Source of the DNA: an uncultured Lactobacillus sp.
GTDB taxonomy: Bacteria; Bacillota; Bacilli; Lactobacillales; Lactobacillaceae
Assembly (NCBI GenBank): GCA_945971245.1
Contig: CAMFOZ010000002.1
Span: 1-46,588 of the forward strand
DNA: 46,588 bases
Direction of reading: 5' to 3'
A program made the position numbers and the translations under genes. Below are positions 1 to 6,751 of the stretch, one piece after another (positions within the stretch are counted from its first letter, which is position 1; each line of letters starts with the position of its first letter). Under the pieces are notes generated by a model. That model searched no databases, was not told the origin of the DNA, and was given only the letters and a program-made list of their open reading frames with translations.

Positions 1-43
1 ACCTAAGCCTTCGTCGGCAGCGTCAGATGTGTATAAGAGACAG
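1..43 (+). other. Residual Illumina Nextera i5 adapter (non-biological)
   Basis: Bases 11-43 match the 33-nt Nextera Read 1 transposase adapter: the 14-nt sequencing part, then the 19-nt mosaic end finishing AGATGTGTATAAGAGACAG. Bases 3-10, CTAAGCCT, equal the i5 index I know as S508, and bases 1-2 (AC) fit the end of the preceding P5 segment. This is an untrimmed library adapter, so genomic sequence begins at about base 44. Confidence 0.96.
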
Positions 44-73
44 ATAATAGAGCATGTGTCACATTAGCGCTTG

Positions 74-102
74 TTGACATCTACTCCCTAACGTTGTAAA
101 TT
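74..102 (+). promoter_or_regulatory. Promoter for the first membrane-protein gene
   Basis: TTGACA at 74-79 is followed after 17 nt by TAAATT at 97-102, a good sigma-A match with ideal spacing. It lies about 65 nt upstream of the ATG at 168. Confidence 0.6.
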
Positions 103-167
103 ACCATTCGTAATGTGAGTGAAAGAATTCACGAATTGAGAGAGAGATAAGAGAAGGAGTGTTTTTT

Positions 168-908
168 ATGGATGAAGAAATTCCAGTCCATGGTCAAGTC
201 GCTAAGCGGACCATTTCGCTTACGGCCAGCTGGGCATTCTTTGCATTTTCAATTGTTATTAACTCAATGGGAAACGTGCTTACCCTGGTAACTAGTTCCC
301 ATATTCATCCCCAATTCCTGGGGTCTGCTTACTGGACCGCTGCGGAAAATAACCTGGGGATTGCCGTCCTTGGTAACCGGCCAACGACCCTGTTCTGGGC
401 CTTCATGGTTCTGGGGATGTTAACCTCAGTCTTAAACGCCATCCTGATGCATAAGTGGGACTGGCGGCGGATCGGTGGTAACTTCATCTTCATGTTGCCA
501 TTCTCCCTGTTCATTCAGTGGTTCTCAAACATCTTCAATCGGATCATGCCTGATGCCACGACCTTACCAATGATCATCCTTTACGTATTGATCAACTTCC
601 TTGGGGTGGCCTTCATTGGGACTGCCATTTCCATCTACCAGCGGGCCAACCTGGTTCTGCACCCGGCCGATGACCTCTTCCAGATCATTCGTTTCCGGTA
701 CTGCCACGGTAACGCTACGGTAGCGATGTGGGCTTCTTACATTCCACCGACGATCATGGCCATCATTGCGGCGATCATCCAGGGCGGAATCTACAACTTC
801 GGTCTGGGGACCCTGTTTGCCTTAGCATTCCAGGGTGCCATCACCGGATGGGCTGACCTCCACATCTTCCCACACCTTAAGCACCAAGCTTTGGATGTTG
901 GTAACTAA
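168..908 (+). CDS. Polytopic membrane protein, YczE/YitT-like
   Basis: A 246-residue integral membrane protein with about five hydrophobic segments and no soluble domain. The start is ATG 168, preceded by GAAGGAG with 8-nt spacing; an in-frame GTG at 159 overlaps the ribosome site and is unlikely. The overall pattern, including a polar loop with HPADD and RFRYCHGN near residues 165-182, resembles the poorly characterised YczE/YyaS/YitT membrane proteins of Firmicutes, but I cannot name a substrate. It is monocistronic, with its own promoter upstream and a strong terminator directly downstream. The family placement is an inference. Confidence 0.75.
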   Translation: MDEEIPVHGQVAKRTISLTASWAFFAFSIVINSMGNVLTLVTSSHIHPQFLGSAYWTAAENNLGIAVLGNRPTTLFWAFMVLGMLTSVLNAILMHKWDWRRIGGNFIFMLPFSLFIQWFSNIFNRIMPDATTLPMIILYVLINFLGVAFIGTAISIYQRANLVLHPADDLFQIIRFRYCHGNATVAMWASYIPPTIMAIIAAIIQGGIYNFGLGTLFALAFQGAITGWADLHIFPHLKHQALDVGN

Positions 909-927
909 TTCCTATATAGCTATATAC

Positions 928-956
928 AGCAGCTCGTTAGCGCGGGCTGCTTTTTT
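928..956 (+). terminator. Rho-independent terminator
   Basis: Nine-base-pair stem AGCAGCTCG / CGGGCTGCT (one G-T pair) with a 6-nt loop and a T-run. It sits 20 nt after the membrane-protein stop codon. Confidence 0.9.
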
Positions 957-975
957 CGTATCCTGACCAAGAACT

Positions 976-984
976 TGTTATAAT
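976..984 (+). promoter_or_regulatory. Extended -10 promoter for yueI-rarA
   Basis: TGTTATAAT is a perfect -10 with the TGn extension. No convincing -35 lies 16-18 nt upstream, which is common for extended -10 promoters. It is about 39 nt before the yueI start. Confidence 0.6.
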
Positions 985-1022
985 GAGGCTGCTAATAAAT
1001 GACAGAAAGGATGGTTCAACCA

Positions 1023-1514
1023 ATGGCAACAGATAGCCAAAAGTCAGGGGCCGAACAACGGATCGAAAACGCGATCTATGGAACCCCCAAGATTAAGCCT
1101 GATGAACAGCGTAAGTACCTGGGAACCTTCCGGGAACGCGTCTGCCTCACCATCAGTGTCAAAGAGCTGCACGAACAAGATTGGCAGCCCGCACTGGTTG
1201 CCGAACTCAAGCGGGGCATCGGTAACCTGGTTTTTCTTAATGGTAACCTCCCCCACGAGGATATCCACCCCTACCTGCTGGCCACCAACCAACACGGGGG
1301 AATCTTTACTATGAAGACCGACCCTGAATTTCGGACCAATCCGGAGGCCTTGGCCGTGGTGGTCGCTGCTAAGACCGGGGTCTACCAATCGCCAGTCGAC
1401 GTTGAGAAGCGCTACCCCCAGTTTAAAGACACTCCAGAGCCAACACCCAAACCGACAGATAGCGAAAAGCGCGGCTTCTTCTACCGCCTCTTCCATCAAA
1501 AGGGGGAAGAATGA
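1023..1514 (+). CDS. yueI: YueI family protein (DUF1694)
   Basis: A 163-residue soluble protein of the YueI/DUF1694 family, whose function is unknown. The family's conserved YLGTFRERV segment is visible near residues 33-41, followed by a compact alpha/beta region with a GTP-less, motif-free sequence. The C-terminal 35 residues are Pro/Thr-rich and then basic (KRGFFYRLF), probably a flexible tail. ATG 1023 is chosen because AGAAAGGA lies about 11 nt upstream; in-frame ATGs at 999 and 1011 fall before or inside that ribosome site. The TGA overlaps the start of rarA (ATGATG), so the two genes are translationally coupled. Confidence 0.85.
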   Translation: MATDSQKSGAEQRIENAIYGTPKIKPDEQRKYLGTFRERVCLTISVKELHEQDWQPALVAELKRGIGNLVFLNGNLPHEDIHPYLLATNQHGGIFTMKTDPEFRTNPEALAVVVAAKTGVYQSPVDVEKRYPQFKDTPEPTPKPTDSEKRGFFYRLFHQKGEE

Positions 1515-2818
1515 TGCAACAACCCCTTGCCTATCGAATGCGGCCCCGCACCCTTGATGAGGTCGTCGGCCAACAGCACCTTGTTGGTCCCGGTAAGATC
1601 ATCAACCGGATGGTCAAGGCCAAGATGCTCTCCTCGATGATCCTCTATGGTCCGCCGGGTACTGGCAAGACCAGTATTGCCAGTGCCATTGCCGGCTCAA
1701 CCAAGTACGCCTTTCGTAAACTAAACGCCGCCACGGACTCCAAGAAGGACTTACAGATCGTAGCGGAAGAGACCAAGATGAGTGGCACGGTGATTCTCCT
1801 GCTCGATGAAATTCATCGCCTGGACAAGAGTAAGCAGGACTTCCTGCTTCCCCACCTGGAAAGCGGTCGAATCGTCCTGATCGGGGCTACCACCGAGAAT
1901 CCCTACATCAGCATCAACCCCGCCATCCGGAGCCGGACGCAGATCTTCCCCGTCCACCCACTGACCAGCGATGACATCAAAATTGCCATCGAGCGGGCCC
2001 TCAAGGATCAAGAGCGTGGTCTCGGCAAGCTCCCAATTGAGTTAGCACCAGAGGCCGAAGAGCAGCTAGCCACCGCCACTAACGGCGACCTACGCAGTGC
2101 TCTCAACGGTCTAGAACTAGCTGCTAAATCAACCGATCCGGGTGATGACGGTAAGATCCACCTAACGCTGCCGATTATTGAAGAGAGTGTCCAAAAGAAG
2201 GCCCTGGGCGCTGACAAGGACGGTGACGCCCACTATGACGTCATCTCCGCTTTTCAGAAGTCCATTCGTGGCTCTGACACCGATGCTGCCCTCCACTACC
2301 TCGCCCGTCTGGTTGAAGCCGGAGACCTGTCAAGCATTGCCCGCCGGCTGATGGTGATCGCCTATGAGGACATCGGCCTCGCCAACATGCCAGCGGCGCA
2401 GCGGGCAGTGACGGCTGTTCAAGCGGCGGAACGAATCGGTTTCCCCGAAGCACGAATCCCACTGGCTGATGCGGTAATCGAACTCTGTCTCTCACCCAAG
2501 TCCAATTCCGGGATCACCGCGATCGACGCCGCCATTGCCCAGGTCAAGCAGGGCGGCTTTGGGGATGTTCCTGACCACCTCAAGGACGCTCATTATAAAG
2601 GTGCCGCTAAGCTGGGCCACGGGACCGACTACGACTTCCCCCACGACCATCCCCAGGACTGGGTGGCTCAGCAGTATCTCCCCGACCGGATCAAGGACGC
2701 CCAGTACTTCCACCCTAAGCAGAATGGACACTTTGAGCAGGCCTTAAACCGCCAGTACTGGCAGCTCCGGCGGGCCCAGCACCAGGCCTTGCATGGTCGC
2801 CATCATCCAGGGAAATAA
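1511..2818 (+). CDS. rarA: Replication-associated recombination protein A (AAA+ ATPase)
   Basis: RarA/MgsA (YrvN in Bacillus) is a clamp-loader-like AAA+ ATPase that acts at stalled replication forks. Visible features are Walker A GPPGTGKT at residues 47-54, Walker B ILLLDE at 95-100 followed by IHRLDK, sensor-1 GATTENP near 121-127, and the C-terminal tetramerisation region with CLSPKSN and HYKGA motifs. The length of 435 is normal. The start overlaps the yueI stop, with AGGGGGAA just upstream; ATG 1514 is an equally plausible start one codon later. It is followed by the 6S RNA gene, the same rarA-6S neighbourhood seen in Bacillus. Confidence 0.95.
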   Translation: MMQQPLAYRMRPRTLDEVVGQQHLVGPGKIINRMVKAKMLSSMILYGPPGTGKTSIASAIAGSTKYAFRKLNAATDSKKDLQIVAEETKMSGTVILLLDEIHRLDKSKQDFLLPHLESGRIVLIGATTENPYISINPAIRSRTQIFPVHPLTSDDIKIAIERALKDQERGLGKLPIELAPEAEEQLATATNGDLRSALNGLELAAKSTDPGDDGKIHLTLPIIEESVQKKALGADKDGDAHYDVISAFQKSIRGSDTDAALHYLARLVEAGDLSSIARRLMVIAYEDIGLANMPAAQRAVTAVQAAERIGFPEARIPLADAVIELCLSPKSNSGITAIDAAIAQVKQGGFGDVPDHLKDAHYKGAAKLGHGTDYDFPHDHPQDWVAQQYLPDRIKDAQYFHPKQNGHFEQALNRQYWQLRRAQHQALHGRHHPGK

Positions 2819-2847
2819 TTGCCTAATTGACTAAAAGATGCTAACAT
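2819..2847 (+). promoter_or_regulatory. Possible promoter of the 6S RNA
   Basis: TTGCCT at 2819-2824, a 17-nt spacer and TAACAT at 2842-2847 would start transcription near 2854, right where the RNA's closing stem begins. The -10 is not ideal. Confidence 0.4.
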
Positions 2848-2856
2848 AATAATTGA

Positions 2857-3028
2857 AAATTCTGTAGTGTACGCGTTGTCTAAACGCAGGTTTGCCTTAC
2901 AGTCTTTTTACTTTGGGACTAGTGCAGTGTCCTTTTTACAACATGCCTTTTCACTTGGTAGTTGGCGATTGGGCGGCCGTGTCCCACCTGTCTTAAACGC
3001 AGGTCAACACTGAATGACAATTAACGGC
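2857..3028 (+). ncRNA. ssrS: 6S RNA (Lacto-usp motif)
   Basis: This roughly 170-nt non-coding segment lies between rarA and a small hypothetical gene followed by usp. That is the location described for the Lacto-usp RNA motif of lactobacilli, later interpreted as 6S RNA, which sequesters sigma-A RNA polymerase by mimicking an open promoter. The ends can pair (GTAGTGT near 2864 with ACACTGA near 3008), and the direct match AAACGCAGGT occurs in both arms. No ORF with a ribosome site is present. Exact ends are estimated. Confidence 0.72.
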
Positions 3029-3047
3029 ACCAACGGAGTTTTTCATG

Positions 3048-3085
3048 GCGCGGTGATGATTTGATTTGTCACCGCGCTATTTTTT
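3048..3085 (+). terminator. Rho-independent terminator after 6S RNA
   Basis: Perfect 9-bp GC-rich stem GCGCGGTGA / TCACCGCGC with a 12-nt loop and a TATTTTTT tail, about 20 nt after the predicted RNA end and 22 nt before the next gene. Confidence 0.9.
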
Positions 3086-3106
3086 ATATCAAAGGAATGA
3101 ATACTG

Positions 3107-3400
3107 ATGATCTTATCAATCTTTGTGACCCTCTTCGCCCTAATTGCGCTCTTCGAAGGGGTCTACTTTCTTACTCATCTGGGCAAGCCCTTCTTGATCT
3201 TTGACCCCGTCAAGAGCTCCTTCGTCCACCGGCAGCTTCAAATCTGGGGTGTCATAATGACCGTCCTCGGCATTGTTACCCTAATTTCAGCCTGGACCAA
3301 CAGTATCGCCTTCATCGTCATCATGGTGGTGTTAGGCTGCATCTTAGAGACCCAGATGGCCTTCTCAGTCACTAGTGAATTTCGTGCAAAGAATCGCTGA
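3107..3400 (+). CDS. Small membrane protein, unknown function
   Basis: A 97-residue protein with three hydrophobic segments (about residues 1-22, 45-65 and 68-88), joined by a short basic/polar loop with HRQLQIW. I do not recognise a family. AAAGGA lies 10 nt before ATG 3107. The gene lies between the 6S RNA terminator and the usp gene, matching the hypothetical-gene-plus-usp arrangement that defines the Lacto-usp context. The usp gene has its own promoter, so co-transcription is possible but not required. Confidence 0.7.
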   Translation: MILSIFVTLFALIALFEGVYFLTHLGKPFLIFDPVKSSFVHRQLQIWGVIMTVLGIVTLISAWTNSIAFIVIMVVLGCILETQMAFSVTSEFRAKNR

Positions 3401-3406
3401 CTTTGC

Positions 3407-3436
3407 TTTACGCCTATTCTGCGAAAAGTGTATAAT
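3407..3436 (+). promoter_or_regulatory. Promoter of the usp gene
   Basis: TTTACG at 3407-3412, an 18-nt spacer and a perfect TATAAT at 3431-3436, 30 nt before the ATG. Confidence 0.65.
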
Positions 3437-3465
3437 AAGGTAAAAGATTATGAGGAGGCACTAAT

Positions 3466-3954
3466 ATGGCACAAGAATATAAACACATTTTGGTTCCAGT
3501 TGATGGATCTGCAGAAGCCGAATTAGCCTTTAAGAAGGCGGTCGCCGTTACTAAGCGGAACGGTGAAGATGCTGAACTGCGTCTGCTTCACGTTGTCGAC
3601 ACGCGGGCATTCCAAAACATCTCCAGTTTTGATACCTCAATGGTTGAGCAGGTCACCGACACTGCCAAGAAGACCCTCGACAAGTACGTTGATTACGCCA
3701 AGAAGAACGGTGTCCAAAAGGTCAGTTACTCCATCGAATATGGGGCACCTAAGACCATTATCGCCCGGGACGTTCCAAAGGAAATGAACGCCGACCTGAT
3801 TATGATTGGGGCTACTGGTTTGAACGCGGTTGAACGGATCTTAATCGGTTCCGTTACCGAATATGTCACCCGGATGGCAATCTGTGATGTCTTAGTTGTT
3901 CGGACCGACCTCGACAACAAGCCAATCGAAAATTCAAAGAACAAGAAGAAGTAA
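3466..3954 (+). CDS. Universal stress protein, UspA family
   Basis: A 162-residue single-domain Usp protein, cytoplasmic and probably ATP-binding. It starts with the typical strand HILVPVDGS (residues 7-15). It carries the nucleotide-binding pattern G-x2-G-x9-G-S as GATGLNAVERILIGS at 115-129, preceded by the family's ADLIMIG strand. The C-terminus is a short Lys/Asn-rich tail. GAGGAGG precedes ATG 3466 at ideal spacing. Usp proteins of this type respond to starvation, acid or stationary phase; which signal applies here cannot be read from sequence. It is the last gene before a terminator. Confidence 0.93.
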   Translation: MAQEYKHILVPVDGSAEAELAFKKAVAVTKRNGEDAELRLLHVVDTRAFQNISSFDTSMVEQVTDTAKKTLDKYVDYAKKNGVQKVSYSIEYGAPKTIIARDVPKEMNADLIMIGATGLNAVERILIGSVTEYVTRMAICDVLVVRTDLDNKPIENSKNKKK

Positions 3955-3971
3955 TAAAAGCTTCGTTATTC

Positions 3972-4018
3972 AAAAATATCCCGTAATTTGTAAAATACGA
4001 ATTACGAGATATTTTTTA
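3972..4018 (+). terminator. Rho-independent terminator after usp
   Basis: Stem AAATATC-CGTAATT pairs with AATTACG-GATATTT across a 10-11 nt loop, with a T-rich tail on the plus strand. The A-run on the left could also serve converging minus-strand transcripts. Confidence 0.85.
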
Positions 4019-4081
4019 TTTTAAAACCAAAGAGGACCATGCCTACCTCATCAGTAAACATGATCCTAAATAATTGCTATT

Positions 4082-4924
4082 TTATTGCAGCTTAGCCAGC
4101 TCGGTCTCGATGTCTTCTTCCATCAAGGTACCATGACGGGCAATACTGAGGCTCTTAGCGATCTCAAGTGCCTGCTTGGCATCCGCCTGTTGATCCTTAG
4201 CAATGTAGCAGCGCCCAAGGCACAGGTACAGCTCATCCAACAGGAACAGAGAATCATGCTCACGGCACATCTTAATCCCCCGGTTGACCATCTCAATAGC
4301 ACTGTCTGGATCACCTAATTCCAGGTACAGGTTAGCGATTTGGTCATTGATCGATGCCCACTGGTGCAAGCTCCCGATCAATTTCTTATTGTCAATCAAC
4401 TTAACTGACCGGTTAGTCAAGCGGATCGCCCGCTCACGGTCGTTACGCTTCAGGTAAGCCATCGCCATTCCGGCCGTTGTCATGGCCAGGTAGATGTTGG
4501 CACTGGTTGTCGCAAATTGAGTTAAGACTAATTCAAAATTAAAGATGGCATCGTCAATCTGGTCGTTTTCGACCTGGACCATTCCCAACAGGTAGTAGTA
4601 GCGTTGCTTATCAAAGTCACTATCCAGTTGTTTTACCTTGACTGAATCAAGCAGCTGCTCTGCCTTATCGTATTCATGCGCCGTCAGCAAGTCAATAACC
4701 TGATTAAAGGTATCGTTTACTCCACTGACTTCGTTTTCAACGATCCGATCTGACGAAATATTTAACCGCTCACAAATTGCAGTCAAGATGTCCATCTTTG
4801 GTAGTCGGTTTTGCTTTTCCATCAAGCTAATCGTCGCTTGAGTACAGATGCCCTCGGCTAATGCGGTTTGCGACAAGCCCCTCTTGCGGCGAATTTGTTT
4901 TAAAACGTCTCCACGGAGTTTCAT
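4082..4924 (-). CDS. XRE-family regulator with TPR-like C-terminal domain (RRNPP-like)
   Basis: A 280-residue regulator. Residues 5-60 form an XRE-type helix-turn-helix (LSQTALAEGICTQATISLMEK), and the rest is a run of helical repeats of TPR type (for example AIRLTNRSVKLI, ANLYLELGDPDSAIEMVNRG, YLCLGRCYIAKDQQADAKQA). This architecture is that of the PlcR/NprR/Rgg-like RRNPP proteins, which often bind a short signalling peptide in the TPR pocket. No obvious peptide gene lies next to it. It is monocistronic, and a 22-bp perfect palindrome 74 nt upstream of the ATG is a candidate autoregulatory operator. The peptide-sensing role is inference. Confidence 0.85.
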   Translation of the reverse strand: MKLRGDVLKQIRRKRGLSQTALAEGICTQATISLMEKQNRLPKMDILTAICERLNISSDRIVENEVSGVNDTFNQVIDLLTAHEYDKAEQLLDSVKVKQLDSDFDKQRYYYLLGMVQVENDQIDDAIFNFELVLTQFATTSANIYLAMTTAGMAMAYLKRNDRERAIRLTNRSVKLIDNKKLIGSLHQWASINDQIANLYLELGDPDSAIEMVNRGIKMCREHDSLFLLDELYLCLGRCYIAKDQQADAKQALEIAKSLSIARHGTLMEEDIETELAKLQ

Positions 4925-4997
4925 TGGTTATCATCCTCAAATAAATTATCTCTCTCAGGTTACTTAAGACAACAAAGTACTAATTACTTTCTACGCG

Positions 4998-5019
4998 TAT
5001 TATAACACTTGTTATAATA
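4998..5019. promoter_or_regulatory. 22-bp perfect palindrome / extended -10, putative operator
   Basis: Arms TATTATAACA and TGTTATAATA (10 bp each) are separated by CT. Each half contains TGTTATAAT, an extended -10, on opposite strands. The minus-strand copy can drive the XRE/TPR regulator, so a protein bound here would block the promoter. Confidence 0.6.
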
Positions 5020-5058
5020 TTTATACCAGCAATTAGCACTTTCCTGCTACTTTCGCCT

Positions 5059-5121
5059 GTGTTATTATTTACCCATTACCGGATTTATTTTTACTTTAAA
5101 AATAAAAATGGGCAATAACAC
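5059..5121. repeat. Long imperfect inverted repeat
   Basis: Three matched blocks fold together: GTGTTATT (5059-5066) with AATAACAC (5114-5121), CCCATT (5072-5077) with AATGGG (5107-5112), and TTTATTTTTA (5084-5093) with TAAAAATAAA (5097-5106). Loop CTT; bulges of 5-6 nt are on the left arm. It lies downstream of ddl, so it may act as its 3' end structure. Confidence 0.6.
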
Positions 5122-5172
5122 TAATTATCTTAGCATCACCACTCATTTTTAACAATATCTTTCAAAAAAATT

Positions 5173-6303
5173 TTAATTGAATTTCTTCTTACCGACGCGC
5201 TCCGTTCCAAGTTCCTTGAAGTCGTAGGTAATCTGACTGTTACGTTTGAACTCTTCCAGCCCCAATTCAATCAGACGGTCAATCAACTCAGAATAGCTGA
5301 TCCCTGATACTTCCCACATCTGTGGATAGAGACTGATGTTGGTAAAGCCAGGCAAGGTGTTTGGTTCGCCCAAGTATGGGACGTTGTTTTCGTCCACCAG
5401 GAAGTCGATCCGTGCCATCCCCTTCATGCCGAGGGCCTTGTAAGCCTTCAGTGCCATATCGGTGATCTCATCGGTCAAGTACTGTGGCAACTTAACTGGC
5501 AGCTCAAAGACCACCCCACTGGCGTCCACAAACTTATTTTCATAGTCGTAGAATGGGTCATCAGCAGGAACTCGCACTGCTCCCAGCTTAGAAGCGATTG
5601 GGTGCTCATTACCAAGAATGGAAATTTCAACTTCCTGTGGATTGGCAACCCCTTGCTCCGCCAGGACCTTGAAGTCATACTTAAAGGCATCATCTAAGGC
5701 TGCTTCGTACTCATCAGCGTTAGTAACCCGGTGGATTCCAACTGAAGAGCCTTGTTTGGCTGGCTTGATGAAGACCAGGTCACCAAGCTTTTCTTCAATC
5801 TTACCCCATGAGTAGTCGGCCCGGTTTTCCGGCGTTAGCAGGACGTATGGCGTATTTCTAATCCCGGCCTCAGTCAGAATCTTCTTGGTCAGGTCCTTAT
5901 CGAAGGCCATCGCACTTGCCGCAATATTGGAACCCACGTATGGCTTGTTCAACAGCTTAAATAAGCCTTGAATCGTCCCGTCTTCCCCGAGATTACCATG
6001 AATAACCGGGTAGAAGAAGTCAATCGTCTTCAACTCGTTTAAAGCCATGATCGGTGCCAATGGTTGGGTAAGGTCCATGTTAGCGTAAGCGTCCTTAACC
6101 ACGACGTCTTCTGGTTCACCATCAAAGATCCGTTGAGAATACTCATTATTTAACAGGATCCCGTCCTTGGTAAACATAAACAGGCTCACATCATACTTAT
6201 CCTTGTTAAGGGCGTCATAGATATTGTGGGCCGAGCGCTTAGAAACGTCGTGTTCAGAGGAGTTTCCACCGAAGAGCAGCGCAATCCGTAACTTCTTAGA
6301 CAT
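5173..6303 (-). CDS. ddl: D-alanine--D-alanine/D-lactate ligase
   Basis: Ddl joins two D-Ala, or D-Ala and D-Lac, with ATP to form the terminal peptide of the cell-wall precursor. The ATP-grasp fold is evident: N-terminal LFGGNSSEHDVS, HGNLGEDG near residue 102, FIKPAKQGSSVG near 179-190, and the C-terminal GEPNTLPGFT. The omega-loop reads YENKF, with Phe258 at the position that is Tyr in D-Ala-D-Ala ligases; Phe there marks the D-Ala-D-Lac type of intrinsically vancomycin-resistant lactobacilli. ATG 6303 (376 aa) is chosen because AAGGTGG lies 8 nt upstream; an in-frame GTG at 6315 falls inside that site. An extended -10 lies at 6359-6364. Confidence 0.95.
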   Translation of the reverse strand: MSKKLRIALLFGGNSSEHDVSKRSAHNIYDALNKDKYDVSLFMFTKDGILLNNEYSQRIFDGEPEDVVVKDAYANMDLTQPLAPIMALNELKTIDFFYPVIHGNLGEDGTIQGLFKLLNKPYVGSNIAASAMAFDKDLTKKILTEAGIRNTPYVLLTPENRADYSWGKIEEKLGDLVFIKPAKQGSSVGIHRVTNADEYEAALDDAFKYDFKVLAEQGVANPQEVEISILGNEHPIASKLGAVRVPADDPFYDYENKFVDASGVVFELPVKLPQYLTDEITDMALKAYKALGMKGMARIDFLVDENNVPYLGEPNTLPGFTNISLYPQMWEVSGISYSELIDRLIELGLEEFKRNSQITYDFKELGTERVGKKKFN

Positions 6304-6358
6304 TTGAAATACCACCTTACATATATATTTTATTTAATCCGCTATTCCTAGAATCTTA

Positions 6359-6367
6359 AGTATAACA
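6359..6367 (-). promoter_or_regulatory. Extended -10 promoter for ddl
   Basis: On the minus strand TGTTATACT, a -10 with the TGn extension, about 56 nt before the ddl ATG. No clear -35. Confidence 0.45.
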
Positions 6368-6395
6368 TGATTAGTCGATGCCGCCAATGGCCCAA

Positions 6396-6429
6396 AATAA
6401 AAAAGCAACCACCAAATGGCAGTTGCTTT
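6396..6429 (-). terminator. Rho-independent terminator after the gcvH-like gene
   Basis: On the minus strand, AAAGCAACTGCC pairs with GGTGGTTGCTTT around an ATTT loop, followed by a T-rich run. It ends the rodA / gcvH-like transcript. Confidence 0.9.
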
Positions 6430-6437
6430 ACTTTTTA

Positions 6438-6737
6438 TTACTTAACTTCGACGATCCAGTTTTCTGCTTCGTCGTCGGAACTCAAGCCGGCTGGGTCATC
6501 AACAACCTTGTCATTGACCGCCACAATGGTTCCTGCTACAGGGCTGTCCAGGTCAGTAACGGCCTTTTCGGCTTCGACAGAAACAAACTTGCCACCATCT
6601 TCAAGGGTCGTTCCCTTGGCAGGAACATCGATGAAGCTGATCTTACCCAGGTCATCACGGCCCTGATCATTCAGGCCTACCCGAGTGTTACCGTTGTCGA
6701 GCTTCTTAGTCCAAAAGTAGTTGTTTTTTGCAGCCAT
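6438..6737 (-). CDS. Glycine cleavage H-like lipoyl carrier protein
   Basis: A 99-residue protein with the GcvH/biotinyl-lipoyl fold. The lipoylation hairpin SVEAEKAVTDLDSP contains Lys58, equal to the lipoyl-lysine of GcvH, followed by VAGTIVAVN. It is shorter than standard GcvH (about 125-130 residues), and no gcvT or gcvP is nearby. It is therefore more likely a stand-alone H-like protein used as a lipoyl relay or carrier than part of a glycine cleavage system. ATG 6737 has GTGGGG about 10 nt upstream. It follows rodA and ends at a terminator. Confidence 0.85.
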   Translation of the reverse strand: MAAKNNYFWTKKLDNGNTRVGLNDQGRDDLGKISFIDVPAKGTTLEDGGKFVSVEAEKAVTDLDSPVAGTIVAVNDKVVDDPAGLSSDDEAENWIVEVK

Positions 6738-6751
6738 ATCTATATACCCCA

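Noticed and set aside
1044-1499. 151-codon open frame on the minus strand opposite yueI
   Set aside because: No ribosome site, no recognisable protein, and it mirrors the codon pattern of yueI; a shadow frame.
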